Of a DNA stretch of 64,000 nucleotides, positions 55,720 to 64,000 are shown one piece after another. The position numbers were made by a program, and so were the translations under genes. Source of the DNA: Sialis fuliginosa (taxonomy: Eukaryota; Arthropoda; Insecta; Megaloptera; Sialidae); NCBI GenBank assembly GCA_961205875.1, contig OY540821.1, positions 10,106,001 through 10,170,000 on the forward strand, read 5' to 3'. Position 1 is the first letter of the stretch. Every line of letters begins with the position of its first letter. The notes beneath the pieces are model-generated. The model did no database searches, was not told where the DNA came from, and worked only from the letters and a program-made list of their open reading frames with translations.

Positions 55720-56570
55720 AGAGTTATACAAAATAATTTAGAAACGAACTGAACCCTGAAAGTACCCATCGAGATGGTTTTCTTAAATTGAATTTGATTC
55801 ATTTTTATTCTAGCCCTTAAAAATGTAAGATTCTTGCCGGTGTTGCGAAAACCACGAGAAATTTATATAAATTAGATGTCAAAAGATTTGAATCTTTAAT
55901 TTATCAAAATAATTAATTCGGTAAAAATGGTGTGAGATATTATTACGCGAGAAATGTTGATTATTTACCGAATATAACATTTATATTATAAAATAAATAT
56001 TCATCGGTCAAAATATAAACTGATTTATTTGTTAAAATTAAAAAAAATCGATATATTCAACTTTTTATGCTTTTTCACAAAATCGATATTTTGATGAATA
56101 TATCCATGTTGACTTTCCATTCTGACTATTTTCAGAGTTACATAAAAGAGAGAAATTTTATATTTGGGATCAATTTTTGTAATCTAAATCCGGAAATAGA
56201 GTTTTTCTCTTTATCAATTTGTCAAATTATTTTGAAAATTATAATTATTTATTTTCAGATGGCACTTATGATAACAAATATTTTAAGTTTGTTGTTATAG
56301 CTTCTTAATAACATACGTCTGGTATTTTAAAGAATTTGCTCTAACGCTATCTACGAGATGTGAAATCGCTATGAATTTTCTCAGAATATTGGTAATGAAA
56401 ATAATGTAATGTTTTTGAATTTTGAAAATTTTGATTATGAATGATAGAATTAGTAGTAAAAATGAAATTTCAGTTTTTTCTTGTAGTATTTTACAAAAAA
56501 TATGAAATTTGAAAAAAAGGTTTTTGGAAAAACAAACCGTTTTTATTTGTGGTTTCTAATTAACACAAAT
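55720..56570. other. AT-rich unassigned sequence
   Basis: No gene is supported. The frame at 56067-56300 reads as low-complexity, hydrophobic and unrecognisable. Confidence 0.45.
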
Positions 56571-56577
56571 GCGCTAA

Positions 56578-57083
56578 GGCGGCTATTACACTATCAAATA
56601 AATATGATAAAATTTCTTTGATCAAAGAAATATGGCAGTGTAATAAGTGAACTTTTATAATATTTACCTTCACAATATTTATATGATCATAGTTAATGAC
56701 AGTCTCTTATATTTGATCAAAGTTTTTTGACATCAAAAACAAAATGGCGACTACCAAGTTATCACTGACAGTTACAGTTATATAATTATTAATATATGAT
56801 TATCAACAAAATCCAGTATTATATGATAATCTTCTTATTGATTATAAAAACCACAATACACGGTTGTAAATTCAAACCTCGATCGCTTCAATTGACGAAC
56901 ATCCACGCACTGATAATCAAAATGCACCAAAGAAGAAGAAAATATCCCTAGATAATATTGAGAAAATATTATCAAATATTTTATGTAGTGTAATAGAACA
57001 AAATCTCATATTTTATCAAAGGTATATGATCAAATCTTTGTCAAAGATCTTTGACATATTTATTTGATAGTGTAATAGCCGCC
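56578..57083. mobile_element. PIF/Harbinger-like MITE with TAA duplication (506 bp)
   Basis: The left end GGCGGCTATTACACTATCAA plus ATAAATATG is mirrored exactly by CATATTTAT plus TTGATAGTGTAATAGCCGCC. Near-complement subterminal blocks follow (TTTGATCAAAG, CAGTGTAATA). TAA flanks both ends (56575-56577, 57084-57086). A 3-bp TWA duplication with GG...CC ends is the signature of PIF/Harbinger elements. The interior is AT-rich except around 56870-56950 and has no significant open frame. Confidence 0.85.
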
Positions 57084-57089
57084 TAAGTC

Positions 57090-57480
57090 ATTGATAAAAA
57101 GCAAAACTTAAGTAAGTCCATTTTTAGAAGCGCTGGTTTGGTGCGGCACGCGCTAAGAATTCATTGTTGTCACAGAGGAACACCTTTCGGGCCATGTCGC
57201 AACAGGCGCGCGCGTTCTGTGCGAGCAATTTAAAACAAGGCTATTAAATAACATTGCTTTAGAATCCACGCACGATTTTAACTGCGTAATATTCCAATGT
57301 GTGTTGTGCTTTTTATTGTTAAACTGCTGTGAATTTCGCCGCTTCAATGGAATAATATAAAATGAATAAACATTTATTTCAGATGTTGAATAAAATACAA
57401 ATACACAGTTTTATTTTATTATATGTAGGTAATCGCGTTTATAATTACTCCACAAATAACGACAGTTTATGTGAACAATA
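57090..57480. other. GC-richer unassigned block
   Basis: Sequence at about 57120-57240 (TTGGTGCGGCACGCGCTAAG, AACAGGCGCGCGCGTTCTGT) is clearly more GC-rich than the window average. The minus-strand frame at 57153-57347 gives no recognisable domain. It could be an exon, a promoter-like island or an old insertion; nothing in the sequence decides. Confidence 0.35.
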
Positions 57481-57494
57481 TAACATAATTATTA

Positions 57495-57720
57495 TTGTTC
57501 CGTAAAAACGGCACCCTTATGGAATCACTTCGTCGGTCTGTCCGTCCATCCGTCTGTTCAGGTAATTTTCTCTGAAACTATTCGACGTAAAAATTTGAAA
57601 TTTTGCACAGAGTGTGGTGGCCCAATTATAGAGTATAAATTTTGATTTAATCATTTCAGGGAATAAATTGAGAAATAAAATACAAAAATTCAAGGGCATC
57701 GTGTAGTGCCAAATGAAAGC
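57495..57720 (+). repeat. Retroelement-tail-like repeat (CCGTAAAAACGGCACCCTT)
   Basis: TTCCGTAAAAACGGCACCCT, TATGGAATCACTTCGTCGGT, a CTGTCCGTCCATCCGTCTGT block, AATTTTCTCTGAAACTATTC and TGAAATTTTGCACAGAG follow one another. The phrase with a CCGTCTGT microsatellite resembles widely dispersed insect repeat tails. A weak relative lies near 23877-23930 (GAGTTCCGAAAAAAC, GTCCGTCCGTATGTCC). Class not determined. Confidence 0.5.
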
Positions 57721-58205
57721 TTAAGTATTAAAGCACAAATTCAAAAGAATCGTTTAGAAAAATCTGAAAAAATCATGAACATATACTAGGTGTAGATTGA
57801 ACTAAAATTATCACAATTGTTAATTCTAACGCGATTAATTATTATAAACAATTGAAATGTTTATTTCCTTATAACTAACTGCTGAACTATTAGTTTTAGA
57901 GAAAAAGTTTTTCGACAAAAAATATTTCTCATGATGTAAGGAACAATTTTTGTTTTTCAAAATTTTCAATAATTTAAATAGAGAGTTGATGGCTCAGAAC
58001 ACCAATTGTGCAAGTATAGCTTGCACTCTTTCTCTGAAACAAATATTTCTGATTTTTACCGGTTTTCCAGTTGAATATTATTTAATTAACGAAGTCGGTA
58101 ATATTCTAAATGCAGATTACCAACGACTAATAACTGCAGTTGATACTAATTAATACATGCTACAATAACTCTCCAATAAATGGTTAATTAATTCAACAAA
58201 CACGT

Positions 58206-58400
58206 GTCGGAGTTTAACCTCAAAAACAAACCGCGTCAAGTTGGCGTCTTGTGACAATTGCTGTCAGAACACGTTTACCAACAAACTCACCTTAGATCAT
58301 CCATCCTCTATATATCAACTAGTATACTTGTTCCTTGACATAGCACTCGAGTATGTACGTATAAACAACTCTTGTTATCATATTACAGTGGCGCCGACCG
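58206..58400 (+). other. Possible LTR 3' end with primer-binding-site-like sequence
   Basis: A TATA-like TCTATATATCAACTAGTATA is followed about 70 bp later by TTGTTATCATATTACA. Immediately after, at 58389-58400, comes TGGCGCCGACCG. An LTR ending in CA followed by a TGGCGC... tRNA-complementary site is the usual layout of Gypsy-type elements. No second LTR, gag or pol is visible, and the LTR start (TGTCGG at 58206) is a guess. Open frame 58241-58423 overlaps this and is unconvincing. Confidence 0.3.
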
Positions 58401-58621
58401 AATTTTATTATTATTATTGTTAACAAATGTGTGATAAATCATTTCTAACATATACATATTTTGGTATCTGCATAAAACAGTAGTAGCACCAGTCTTGGCA
58501 AGGACCCCAGTATTGGCAAATTTTTAATTAAATGTACTGAATTAGAAATATGTGTTGATATTTGATTACTACCATTTCTGGATATTAATCTATATACATT
58601 TATTTAACTGTCTTACAGCGT

Positions 58622-58925
58622 GATTTGATGACAATCGGCCAATAGGTGTCAAAATGGTGGACATTTAAACTTAGCTTAATTATTATATTATCAGAGCAAC
58701 TGCTCTACATTGTTTCAAATTTGACGATTCTTTCTTTTATTTATATCTTTTGTGTCGTAGTACTTCTCATTTTGTAATCATTAGCAAGTGCCCATCATTG
58801 CGTGCACATTACTGGTTTTACCTTTGCCATTACTGAAGAAAAAACATGAACAAAATAAAAGGCTATAATTTAAAAAACAAACTATATTTGCGGAATTTGG
58901 TAATTAAATTGAGTTACTTGGAATA
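58622..58925 (+). repeat. Repeat H copy 4
   Basis: GTGATTTGATGACAATCGGC, CAATAGGTGTCAAAATGGTG, TTGTGTCGTAGTACTTCTCA, TTTTGTAATCATTAGCAAGT, GCCCATCATTGCGTGCACAT, TACTGGTTTTACC and AACAAACTATATTTGCGGAA follow the H order. The final quarter is missing. It preserves the uninterrupted version of the site into which the hAT element at 61061-61448 inserted in copy 5. Confidence 0.7.
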
Positions 58926-58929
58926 TACA

Positions 58930-59455
58930 ATTTAATTATTATTATTACTATTTATTTACACTACAATTAGGTCACAGTAAGTTCATAACCATGCTGTATA
59001 ATAGATTAATTTAAGTGACTAAGAGACCCGAGTTTCCATTTTCCATTATCATTATTATACAATTTTCTGTACAACATATTAACCCGGCAGGCAGCTACTG
59101 GTTTTTCTCTATCCGGATATTTACGTGTATATATTTTGTATACACACACCGCTTGCAGTGCTTGCACACACATACACAAACACACACCCAACACAAACTC
59201 AAACATCCACGTGGAATATATCCGGAAAATTCAACGATTACATTTCATCGCAGAAAAAGTGATGCTTCGAGTAAAAAAAACAATTTCAAAAGAATAATCT
59301 TATTTTATGCGTAAATGTATAAATATAAATTCCCTGATCGCTTACGAATTGTATTTGTTTACATTTACATCAACAATTTAATATATTATGTTAGAAATTA
59401 ACTTTTACAATATATTTGAGTAGATATTTTTAGAAAAATTTAAATTTAAAACATG
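58930..59455. other. AT-rich unassigned sequence with a CA-rich tract
   Basis: A CACACATACACAAACACACA tract lies at about 59165-59190. The overlapping frames at 59006-59206 (minus) and 59015-59314 (plus) pass through it and are not supported as genes. Confidence 0.45.
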
Positions 59456-59460
59456 AAATT

Positions 59461-59690
59461 GGACTAAAAAATTTTGAGATATCAATTTTGTTAAAATGTG
59501 TAGAAAATTGAATGAAAATTTTTAAAACGCAGATCTGTATCTCAAATCATTATCTAGTTTTAGTTATTATAAAATTTAATAACTTTTTAACGGGAGGTTG
59601 GATTTGTTTTTTGTCGACGGATTTGAAATCAGCGTGTCAAAATCTATCTGATGATATGTATCATACTTTAAAAATCGAAAAACGTCAGAT
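59461..59690. mobile_element. Repeat A left-arm fragment
   Basis: TTTTGTTAAAATGTGTAGAA, ACGCAGATCTGTATCTCAAA, GTCGACGGATTTGAAATCAG and CGTGTCAAAATCTATCTGAT correspond to the left arm of the foldback at 43301-44019. The right arm is absent: repeat B begins about 30 bp downstream. Confidence 0.65.
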
Positions 59691-59722
59691 TACTAGGATG
59701 AATCAACAAAATTTATTCGGTT

Positions 59723-59965
59723 TTATTTTTTTCTTTCTTAAAAAGTTTTTTATTGGCATAGCACCAACTTCAAAAAAACTGTTACATTAATTTTTTATAT
59801 ACTTTTCAGTGTTTTTAGTGATTTTTTAAATCAATTTTATTTTCTTCTTTAAAAGTTTTTTATTTTTCACTTTTGAGTGACGTATTTTCAAAGTCCATGA
59901 TCAGGATAAAATTTTTATGGGACCACCTCGAGAGAATACTCTTTCGAGTCAAATTGAAAACCTTC
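59723..59965 (+). repeat. Repeat B copy, continuous 5' two-thirds
   Basis: CGGTTTTATTTTTTTCTTTC, TTGGCATAGCACCAACTTCA, TATACTTTTCAGTGTTTTTA, GTGATTTTTTAAATCAATTT, CACTTTTGAGTGACGTATTT, TCAAAGTCCATGATCAGGAT and TGGGACCACCTCGAGAGAAT are in register without interruption. This copy defines the pre-insertion layout used to interpret the split copies at 17735-18500 and 54680-55715. The last third is missing. Confidence 0.7.
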
Positions 59966-59969
59966 TCAG

Positions 59970-60940
59970 TTAAAAAATTTCTAGGGACATAAACATTTTA
60001 ATAACAAAAATAAAAAAAAGTTTAAAAAAAATTACTTTGCGCCTCCACCAACATAAATTTCAACATTATTACTTCAGTAATGGGGGGCCCAGGTAACCCT
60101 CCTAAAAAAAACGCCACTGGATATATACTATCCTAATCAAAATATTCACACATTGAAGCAAATGCAAGTGATTTTTATTCGACCATCGTTGAATATTCCG
60201 CGATCAATTATCTCAAACCCTGGTGCACACATATATAAACTATTAGCCCAGCTTTCGCTCCGTCCTTACCTACATACATGGTACATGCAGAGGATCCCAT
60301 AGTGATGAAATTAGTTACTGCAGATATCATTAGATTAGACGCCCTGCCGTCGAGAGATTATGTAGCTCGCAATCGTTTATTTGAACTGCATACAAGTTAC
60401 GCTATGTGTAGGTACATATATACAAATCGTACCGAATGTAATTTAAGTTTCCTAATAATAACAGTGGCATAGAATTTACGTGGATGTTCAAGTTTGTATT
60501 CATTTGCCTAACTTCAGAGGAAGCGGCCAACTCTTGAGTTTACTTGTTGTATACGTAGGTAAAATAAAAAATAAAAAAACAGACAGGTAACAAGTAGAAC
60601 TCGCGCCCTGAAGGTTCCATACGGTTAAATAAAACTAAATTATTTACAATAGTTTGTAACGTAGACAATGAAAAGAAAGAAACCGTAAAATTAACTTTGT
60701 TACGTAATAATTTCTCATAGAATTGGAAATGAATGATTTTCGGATTTTTTTTCTTTACTTGTGCTATGAGAGCTTCCATCATGCTAAATTTTAAGATTCT
60801 AGGTTAACAGGATGATTAGTCAGTATTAAAATACGTTTTGAAAGGCCGTATCTTTGTATTGTATTGAGTTAGAAACTTTAATTTTTTACAGGACTATGAG
60901 GCTGTTAGATCTAAATATTTGGTATCATAATCTATAGATA
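59970..60940. other. Unassigned sequence
   Basis: A GGGGGGCCCAGGTAACCCTC stretch leading to AACGCCACTG at about 60119 resembles an inverted hAT-type end. The frames at 60278-60472 (plus) and 60540-60782 (minus) show no recognisable domain. Confidence 0.4.
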
Positions 60941-60944
60941 CTTA

Positions 60945-61710
60945 ACTGTAAGACAAGCGGCCAATAGGTGTCAAAATATTGGATATTTCAACTAATTATT
61001 ATTTGCTATAAATTGTTTACAATTTTACGATTCTTTATTTTATTACTTTTGTGTCATAATCAGGGCTTCGAACCGGAACTGAACCGAAAACCGGAAAAAC
61101 CGTTATTTTTTGCCGGAACGAAAACCGGAACAGAACCGAAATAAAAATAACGGTTTTTTCGGTTCAGTACATATTAAAATACGCGCGTTAACATGATCTT
61201 ATTTTCCACTTCAATTGTCGTTCGGACTATCATACAAGTACCATAAAATATTCTAAATTATGGTAGAAAAAAAAATTTTAATACAAATAATTTTTTTTTA
61301 ATTAATCACTCGGAGCTGAACCGAAAACCGAAAAAACCGGAAAAACCGTTATTTTTTGTGGAACGAAAACTGGAACCGAACCGAAATATATTTTTTACTC
61401 GAACCGGAACGAAAACCGAAACGAAAAAAATAACGGTTCGAAGCCCTGGTCATAATACTTATCATTAAAAAGTGACCATTACTGGTTTTACTTTGTCGAT
61501 TACTGGATAAAAAAACAAAATAAAAGATTATAATTTAAAAATATATATATTTGCGAATTTCGGAAATTAAATTGATTTAATAAAGAGGTACTTGTTTTAT
61601 TAGTAGCATGATAAAAAACATTATAAAAAAGGAATCCCATAAATTCTAAAAAACAGTATACTTTGCTCTTAAAGCGTCCAAGACTGGTGCCAATACCTTA
61701 TAGAGAAATA
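60945..61710 (+). repeat. Repeat H copy 5, split by a hAT element
   Basis: GCGGCCAATAGGTGTCAAAA, ACGATTCTTTATTTTATTAC and TTTTGTGTCATAAT lie left of the insertion. ACTTATCATTAAAAAGTGAC, CATTACTGGTTTTACTTTG, ATATATTTGCGAATTTCGG, TAATAAAGAGGTACTTGTTT, TGCTCTTAAAGCGTCCAAGA and CTGGTGCC lie right of it. Joining the two sides recreates the arrangement in copy 4. This is the only copy in the window with both termini and an insertion. Confidence 0.75.
61061..61448. mobile_element. hAT-type MITE with perfect 8-bp duplication (388 bp)
   Basis: The left end is CAGGGCTTCGAACCGGAACT and the right end is ATAACGGTTCGAAGCCCTG, with a 15-bp terminal inverted repeat CAGGGCTTCGAACCG. An exact GTCATAAT flanks both sides (61053-61060, 61449-61456). 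The subterminal regions are packed with the words GAACCGAAAACCGG, AAAACCGTTATTTTTTG and GGAACGAAAAC in both orientations, typical of hAT subterminal transposase-binding repeats. No coding capacity. The paralogous empty site is in repeat H copy 4 near 58752-58770. Confidence 0.9.
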
Positions 61711-61714
61711 AAAT

Positions 61715-62250
61715 CCCTTTTATTTTACTAACAACTGTATAAATTCAATCATACGGTATAAACGTGATCGTTAACACGCGTTTTTACTATATATAAAAAC
61801 ATAATTAACCCTTGTCCATAAACAGCAAATAGAGAGAGCGATACTTTATATCACATATTACGCAGAGGGACTTCTTTTCTCTCACTTTTGTTTGTTTTAC
61901 AATATACACTAGTACAACATTGATTTCCGTTAAATAAATATTTTCTTAGTTGGTTTGAGATATGTGATTGGAGCGAATGTTTACAGTCGAGCTCTGATTC
62001 TGGAGTTCCTTGGGACACTCCAACAAAATATTTATCTAAACGCAAAAAAAAACTAATAAAAAAGACAAGAGACCACCTCGAGCATCTGTTCTCCCACGCA
62101 CGTTAATTAAAAACGTACACCCAACTTAGAAAGTATATATTTTATTTGTGAAAATTGATCTGATTTTATTTTTGTAAATCGAATCATCAATTTTTGATTT
62201 TATTTTTTATTTTCAAAAATAACTAAAGTTAAATAAAATAAATTTATAAT
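61715..62250. other. AT-rich unassigned sequence
   Basis: No gene is supported. The minus-strand frame at 61851-62045 has no recognisable domain. Confidence 0.4.
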
Positions 62251-62257
62251 TTATTTA

Positions 62258-62689
62258 CACTGCATGCCGTGCAAAAGTTTTTGGACACTCAAGTTTTTGC
62301 GAATTATAAGTACAAAACTGCAAATATACCTGAAAGGACAGGTTTACTCAAATTGAAAGTATTAACGCAGTGTCTTTCAAGCTACCGAGAAATTGTTTGT
62401 TTTTTTTACTTTTTTTGCTCTACTAGGGATTTTTATTGACTGAAATCTGTATATTTTAGTGAGTATAAGCATTTTATTTTCAAAATTATAAATTAACAAG
62501 ATCACTCTTAAAAGTGAGGTAACGTTTGTTTCAGAACGCGAAATGCCTTCACACACTAGTGTAGATCGAGAAAAAAGAGGTGTCATTTGTTCATATTACT
62601 CTGATGGGCTTTCTCTACGGAAAATCTCATCGAAACTGAAGATTCCCAAGTCAAAATCATAATTGTCCAAAGACTTTTGCACGGCAGTG
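62258..62689 (+). mobile_element. Tc1-type internally deleted element (432 bp)
   Basis: The left end CACTGCATGCCGTGCAAAAG plus TTTTTGGACA is mirrored on the right by TGTCCAAAGACTTTTGCACG plus GCAGTG. The left end carries a 4-bp ATGC insertion relative to the right. TA flanks both ends (62256-62257, 62690-62691). Near the right end it keeps the start of a transposase reading frame (62543-62662). The element is about a third of the 1.3-1.6 kb expected of an intact Tc1-type transposon, so most of the transposase gene is deleted. Confidence 0.85.
62543..62662 (+). pseudogene. N-terminal remnant of a Tc1-type transposase (39 codons)
   Basis: The ATG at 62543 opens a 39-residue frame beginning MPSHTSVDREKRGVICSYYS. 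It ends with a helix-turn-helix-like segment (SLRKISSKLKIPKSKS) before TAA at 62660. The first DNA-binding domain of Tc1-like transposases has this form: a charged helix, a G-L turn, and a recognition helix with (I/V)A..L.(I/V)..S. Only this subdomain remains; the second DNA-binding domain and the DDE catalytic domain are absent. The reading frame stays intact across the domain, which suggests the loss was a deletion rather than gradual decay. The stop lies within the TIR-proximal sequence. Confidence 0.65.
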
Positions 62690-62779
62690 TATGGTTTGTT
62701 TATTTTATAATACTTGGGAGGGAGCATCAGCATATATATGAATATATAAAAATGTATTTTAAATTTAACAATTAATGTG

Positions 62780-63150
62780 TTCCTATTTTGTATATTATAT
62801 TTTGTAACTAATTTCTGAAACAATCAAATTTTCTGTTTTATTTTCCCTAAAATTAAATAATTTCCGGCATTACAACCTAGCTACCAAAATTTGCAAGCAT
62901 GTAAACACTTTCAAACGAAGTATCAAACTTATATGACAACTCTCTTGGAGTTTTTGACAGATAGTTGCACCCATAATAAGTAAAAACATAGTATGTAAAG
63001 TATATTTACTAAAGTGTATTTAAGAACCTTTAGTAAAAACAGTAAAAACCAACTTACCGCAAATGCAACTAACTATCAAAAACTTCAAGCTTCCTATTTT
63101 TTTGTATATTATATTTTATAACTTTTTCTGTAACAATTTCAAATATTCTA
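62780..63150 (+). repeat. Repeat Y copy 3 between two direct repeats
   Basis: TCCTATTTTGTATATTATAT plus TTTGTAACTA (about 62780) recurs about 308 bp on as TCCTATTTTTTTGTATATTA plus TATTTTATAACT (about 63092). Between them, AACACTTTCAAACGAAGTAT, CAAACTTATATGACAACTCT, CTTGGAGTTTTTGACAGATA and GTTGCACCC form repeat Y. The last part is mirrored by GCAACTAACTATCAAAAACT plus TCAAG at about 63065-63090, so the segment also contains an inverted pair. Confidence 0.55.
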
Positions 63151-63154
63151 TAAA

Positions 63155-63330
63155 ATAAATTAAGACTTATCGGGAGGGCCCGTAAAATCTTACAAATCTT
63201 TGTGTGAAGAGAGGGAGGTCCAAAGCGTTACTTTCGTTAGGTTTCTTTCTAACTAAAAAAAATACGTACGGAAAGAGGGAGGGAAGTAAACTAATACTAA
63301 CGAATACCTACAAGGGAAGGAGGAGAAGGG
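63155..63330. other. Purine-rich unassigned sequence
   Basis: G/A-rich stretches (GAAGAGAGGGAGGTCC, GGAAAGAGGGAGGGAAG) occur here. No gene is supported. Confidence 0.4.
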
Positions 63331-63335
63331 TATTA

Positions 63336-63427
63336 CAGTAGAACATCTATAAGTTTAACCACGAAAGGTCGAAAAATCTAGAAGTCGAAACCTTTATCTT
63401 CAACTTCGATTTTTAGAGGTTGTACTG
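63336..63427. mobile_element. 92-bp pogo/Tigger-like micro-MITE
   Basis: The left end CAGTAGAACATCTATAAGTT and the inverted right end CAGTACAACCTCTAAAAATC match over about 20 bp. TA flanks both ends (63334-63335, 63428-63429). A CAGTRGAACCTC terminus is the usual start of pogo/Tigger family elements. The interior forms a second hairpin around GAAGTCGAAACC. The element is almost all TIR. Confidence 0.7.
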
Positions 63428-63449
63428 TACTTTAAATTCACCAAGGAAC

Positions 63450-63659
63450 CTGTTATGCACTAATATATCAAACCAAAAAATATCTTAATATTTTGTTTAT
63501 TTAACAAAAAACACTTTATTTCAGTGAAAATGATTATAAAAAAAATGCCAAAATATATTTTTCCAATAAAAATATCACAAATGTATTTTCTTTGGGCGCA
63601 TCAAAAACGTTGAAATCTTGAAATGTGGTTCGAGTGGGTTGGTTATTAGTGCATAACAG
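63450..63659. mobile_element. MITE with CTGTTATGCACTAATA ends (~210 bp)
   Basis: CTGTTATGCACTAATA at the left is mirrored perfectly by TATTAGTGCATAACAG at the right. A looser match follows inside (ATCAAACC against a GGTTGGTTAT segment). The interior is AT-rich and noncoding. No convincing target duplication was read. A lone terminus of this family lies at about 17672. Confidence 0.65.
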
Positions 63660-63664
63660 TGTCC

Positions 63665-64000
63665 AAATGATCTCTTAATATGTAAGTACACAACTACACA
63701 TAGCAAAGTTCAAATTATAAGAAAAAAACAACACGCATCGCCAAAAAATTTAGAAATCAACTGACAAAAAAATCAAAGCATTTAAAAAGCACCGACGCGA
63801 CGCCTAAATAAAATAACGCTCATGTAAACAGCGTCGTATTTTATCTGGTAGGTATAAAAAACACAAAACACAAACTAATTTACAATGTATTACGATATAT
63901 TTACAATGTTATAGCGTACATTTATGGCCACTATTCTGTGAGTTTATGAAGTAAAGAATGAAGCTGGGTGAATATTTTAATAATTTATAATAATAATTTT
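63665..64000. other. AT-rich unassigned sequence
   Basis: No gene or repeat is supported up to the window end. Confidence 0.45.

Noticed and set aside
59015..59314. Longest open frame (99 codons)
   Set aside because: It runs through a CA-rich tract, overlaps an equally long frame on the other strand, and has no recognisable domain.
60278..60472. Open frame of 64 codons with less biased composition
   Set aside because: No recognisable domain, no splice context that can be judged, and similar frames are expected by chance.

Overview
The window is AT-rich eukaryotic nuclear DNA with no recognisable protein-coding gene, tRNA, rRNA or CRISPR array. No ATG-initiated reading frame reaches 100 codons. 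The longest (about 59015-59314, 99 codons) runs through a CA-rich microsatellite and looks like chance. The repeat content suggests an arthropod, most likely an insect. It includes dispersed repeats that open with GC-rich headers such as CCGCGGCTTCGCTCGCGT and end in (GACA)n tails, GAAGTCGGTT repeats, and many short palindromic MITEs. Order or species cannot be assigned from this sequence alone. The stretch reads as a gene desert or the inside of a very long intron.

Almost everything that can be supported is transposon-derived. (1) Foldback or MITE elements with clear ends and, often, target-site duplications: TA-flanked Tc1/mariner/pogo-type elements (7613-7834, 17789-18339, 34930-35469 plus a relative at 46587-47082, 46186-46580, 62258-62689, 63336-63427); a 9-bp-TSD long-TIR element (24877-25604) carrying a nested 8-bp-TSD element (25178-25374); a CAGGG hAT-type element with an 8-bp TSD (61061-61448) nested inside another repeat whose empty-site relative lies in this same window; a TAA-flanked PIF/Harbinger-like element (56578-57083); and several palindromes without certain TSDs (4941-5476, 8420-9130, 15208-15483, 37487-37799, 43301-44019, 49016-49223, 63450-63659). 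(2) Two decayed transposase fragments: a mariner/IS630-type pseudogene on the minus strand (23933-24313) and a 39-codon Tc1-type N-terminal remnant (62543-62662). (3) Dispersed repeats labelled locally as B (GAAGTCGGTT), C (CGACTTCGTTCGCGT header, RTE/SINE-like tail), D (CCGCGGCTTCGCTCGCGTGG), H (GGCCAATRGGTGTCAA), U and Y, with 2-7 copies each in the window. (4) A young tandem array of about 161 bp units (30001-30480) that appears to have grown out of the tail of a D-repeat, and a 131-bp tandem duplication (29190-29432).

Layout. 1-4900 is mostly featureless AT-rich sequence with a C-repeat fragment. 4.9-10 kb holds two foldbacks, a TA-MITE and hAT-like ends. 10-20 kb holds repeat H, MITEs, a non-LTR-like 3' tail, a compact 89-nt hairpin (16925-17013) and a TA element nested in repeat B. 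20-27 kb holds a loose ~1.5 kb inverted-repeat structure, repeat B, the mariner pseudogene and the nested 9-bp-TSD element. 27-33 kb is rich in C/D repeats and tandem amplification. 33-50 kb holds repeat H and several large palindromes. 50-64 kb holds an inverted pair of one repeat, repeat B carrying an insertion, the Harbinger-like element, the nested hAT element and Tc1/pogo relics.

There is no operon or pathway to describe. I did not find a new biological system. The most useful content is the set of well-delimited nonautonomous elements with TSDs, the nesting order they give, and one hairpin worth testing for small RNA.
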